A DNA stretch of 5,080 nt from Desulfovibrio sp. (GTDB taxonomy: Bacteria > Desulfobacterota > Desulfovibrionia > Desulfovibrionales > Desulfovibrionaceae), in NCBI GenBank assembly GCA_028708195.1, contig JAQVZK010000189.1:1-5080 (forward strand). Reading direction: 5' to 3'. Positions 5,049-5,080 of this stretch are shown one piece after another (position 1 is the stretch's first letter; each line of letters opens with the position of its first letter). The notes beneath the pieces are model-generated. The model saw nothing but the letters and a program-made list of their open reading frames with translations, was not told where the DNA came from and searched no databases. Made by a program: the position numbers and the translations under genes.

Positions 5049-5080
5049 TTACCGGTAGAAGCAGGAGCGCCGCCCCGTGT
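5049..5080 (-). CDS. hisI: Phosphoribosyl-AMP cyclohydrolase, C-terminal end only (gene runs off the window)
   Basis: Only the last nine full codons and a stop are present: TGRRSCFYR then TAA at 5049-5051. The two bases at the window edge (AC) are consistent with a preceding histidine codon. This matches the conserved C-terminal HTG-x-RSCFYR motif of HisI, whose cysteine (here in SCFYR) is a metal ligand in known structures. HisI opens the adenine ring of phosphoribosyl-AMP, two steps after HisG, and its position just upstream of hisG on the same strand supports the call. The protein ends right after the motif, so it is a mono-functional HisI rather than a HisIE fusion. The call rests on a short stretch plus context. 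Confidence 0.8.
   Translation of the reverse strand, partial: TGRRSCFYR

Overview
The window looks like ordinary chromosome from a Desulfovibrio-like sulfate-reducing bacterium (Desulfovibrionaceae). This is an inference from moderate-to-high GC coding DNA with AT-rich spacers, strong AGGAG-type ribosome binding sites, and the overall look of the proteins, chiefly a long (~420 residue) TSUP/TauE-SafE permease paired with a small membrane-anchored partner. No rRNA, tRNA, CRISPR array, insertion sequence or phage gene was seen.

Layout. The left end (1-471, + strand) is the C-terminal third of a ComM/YifB-type Mg-chelatase-like AAA+ ATPase, followed by a plausible + strand terminator (554-584). 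Everything else is on the minus strand. Reading from the right edge leftwards: the last codons of hisI (5049-5080), an 81-nt spacer with a hairpin, hisG (4074-4967, long regulated form), and a textbook terminator (4029-4059). Then comes a separate gene for a YkgJ/CxxCxxCC-type cysteine-cluster protein (3181-3954) and a 383-nt AT-rich non-coding region with repeats and a candidate promoter (2798-3180). Last is a two-gene unit: a TSUP permease (1535-2797) and, 2 nt downstream, a small two-TM protein with a large extracytoplasmic domain (801-1532). That unit ends in a 13-bp perfect-stem terminator (749-778), facing the comM terminator in a convergent spacer.

How the genes work together. hisI and hisG belong to histidine biosynthesis: HisG commits PRPP and ATP to the pathway and HisI hydrolyses phosphoribosyl-AMP two steps later. 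The TSUP permease and its partner are almost certainly co-translated, so the partner is best seen as a candidate accessory subunit of a sulfur-oxyanion or organosulfonate transporter. The substrate cannot be read from sequence. The YkgJ-like protein probably binds a metal; its position between two terminated or promoter-bounded units gives little functional information.

Nothing here amounts to a clearly new system. The observations most worth following up are the permease/partner pair, the repeat-rich leader upstream of it, a sharply AT-rich rare-codon patch inside the permease gene, and a 15-bp palindrome upstream of the YkgJ-like gene.
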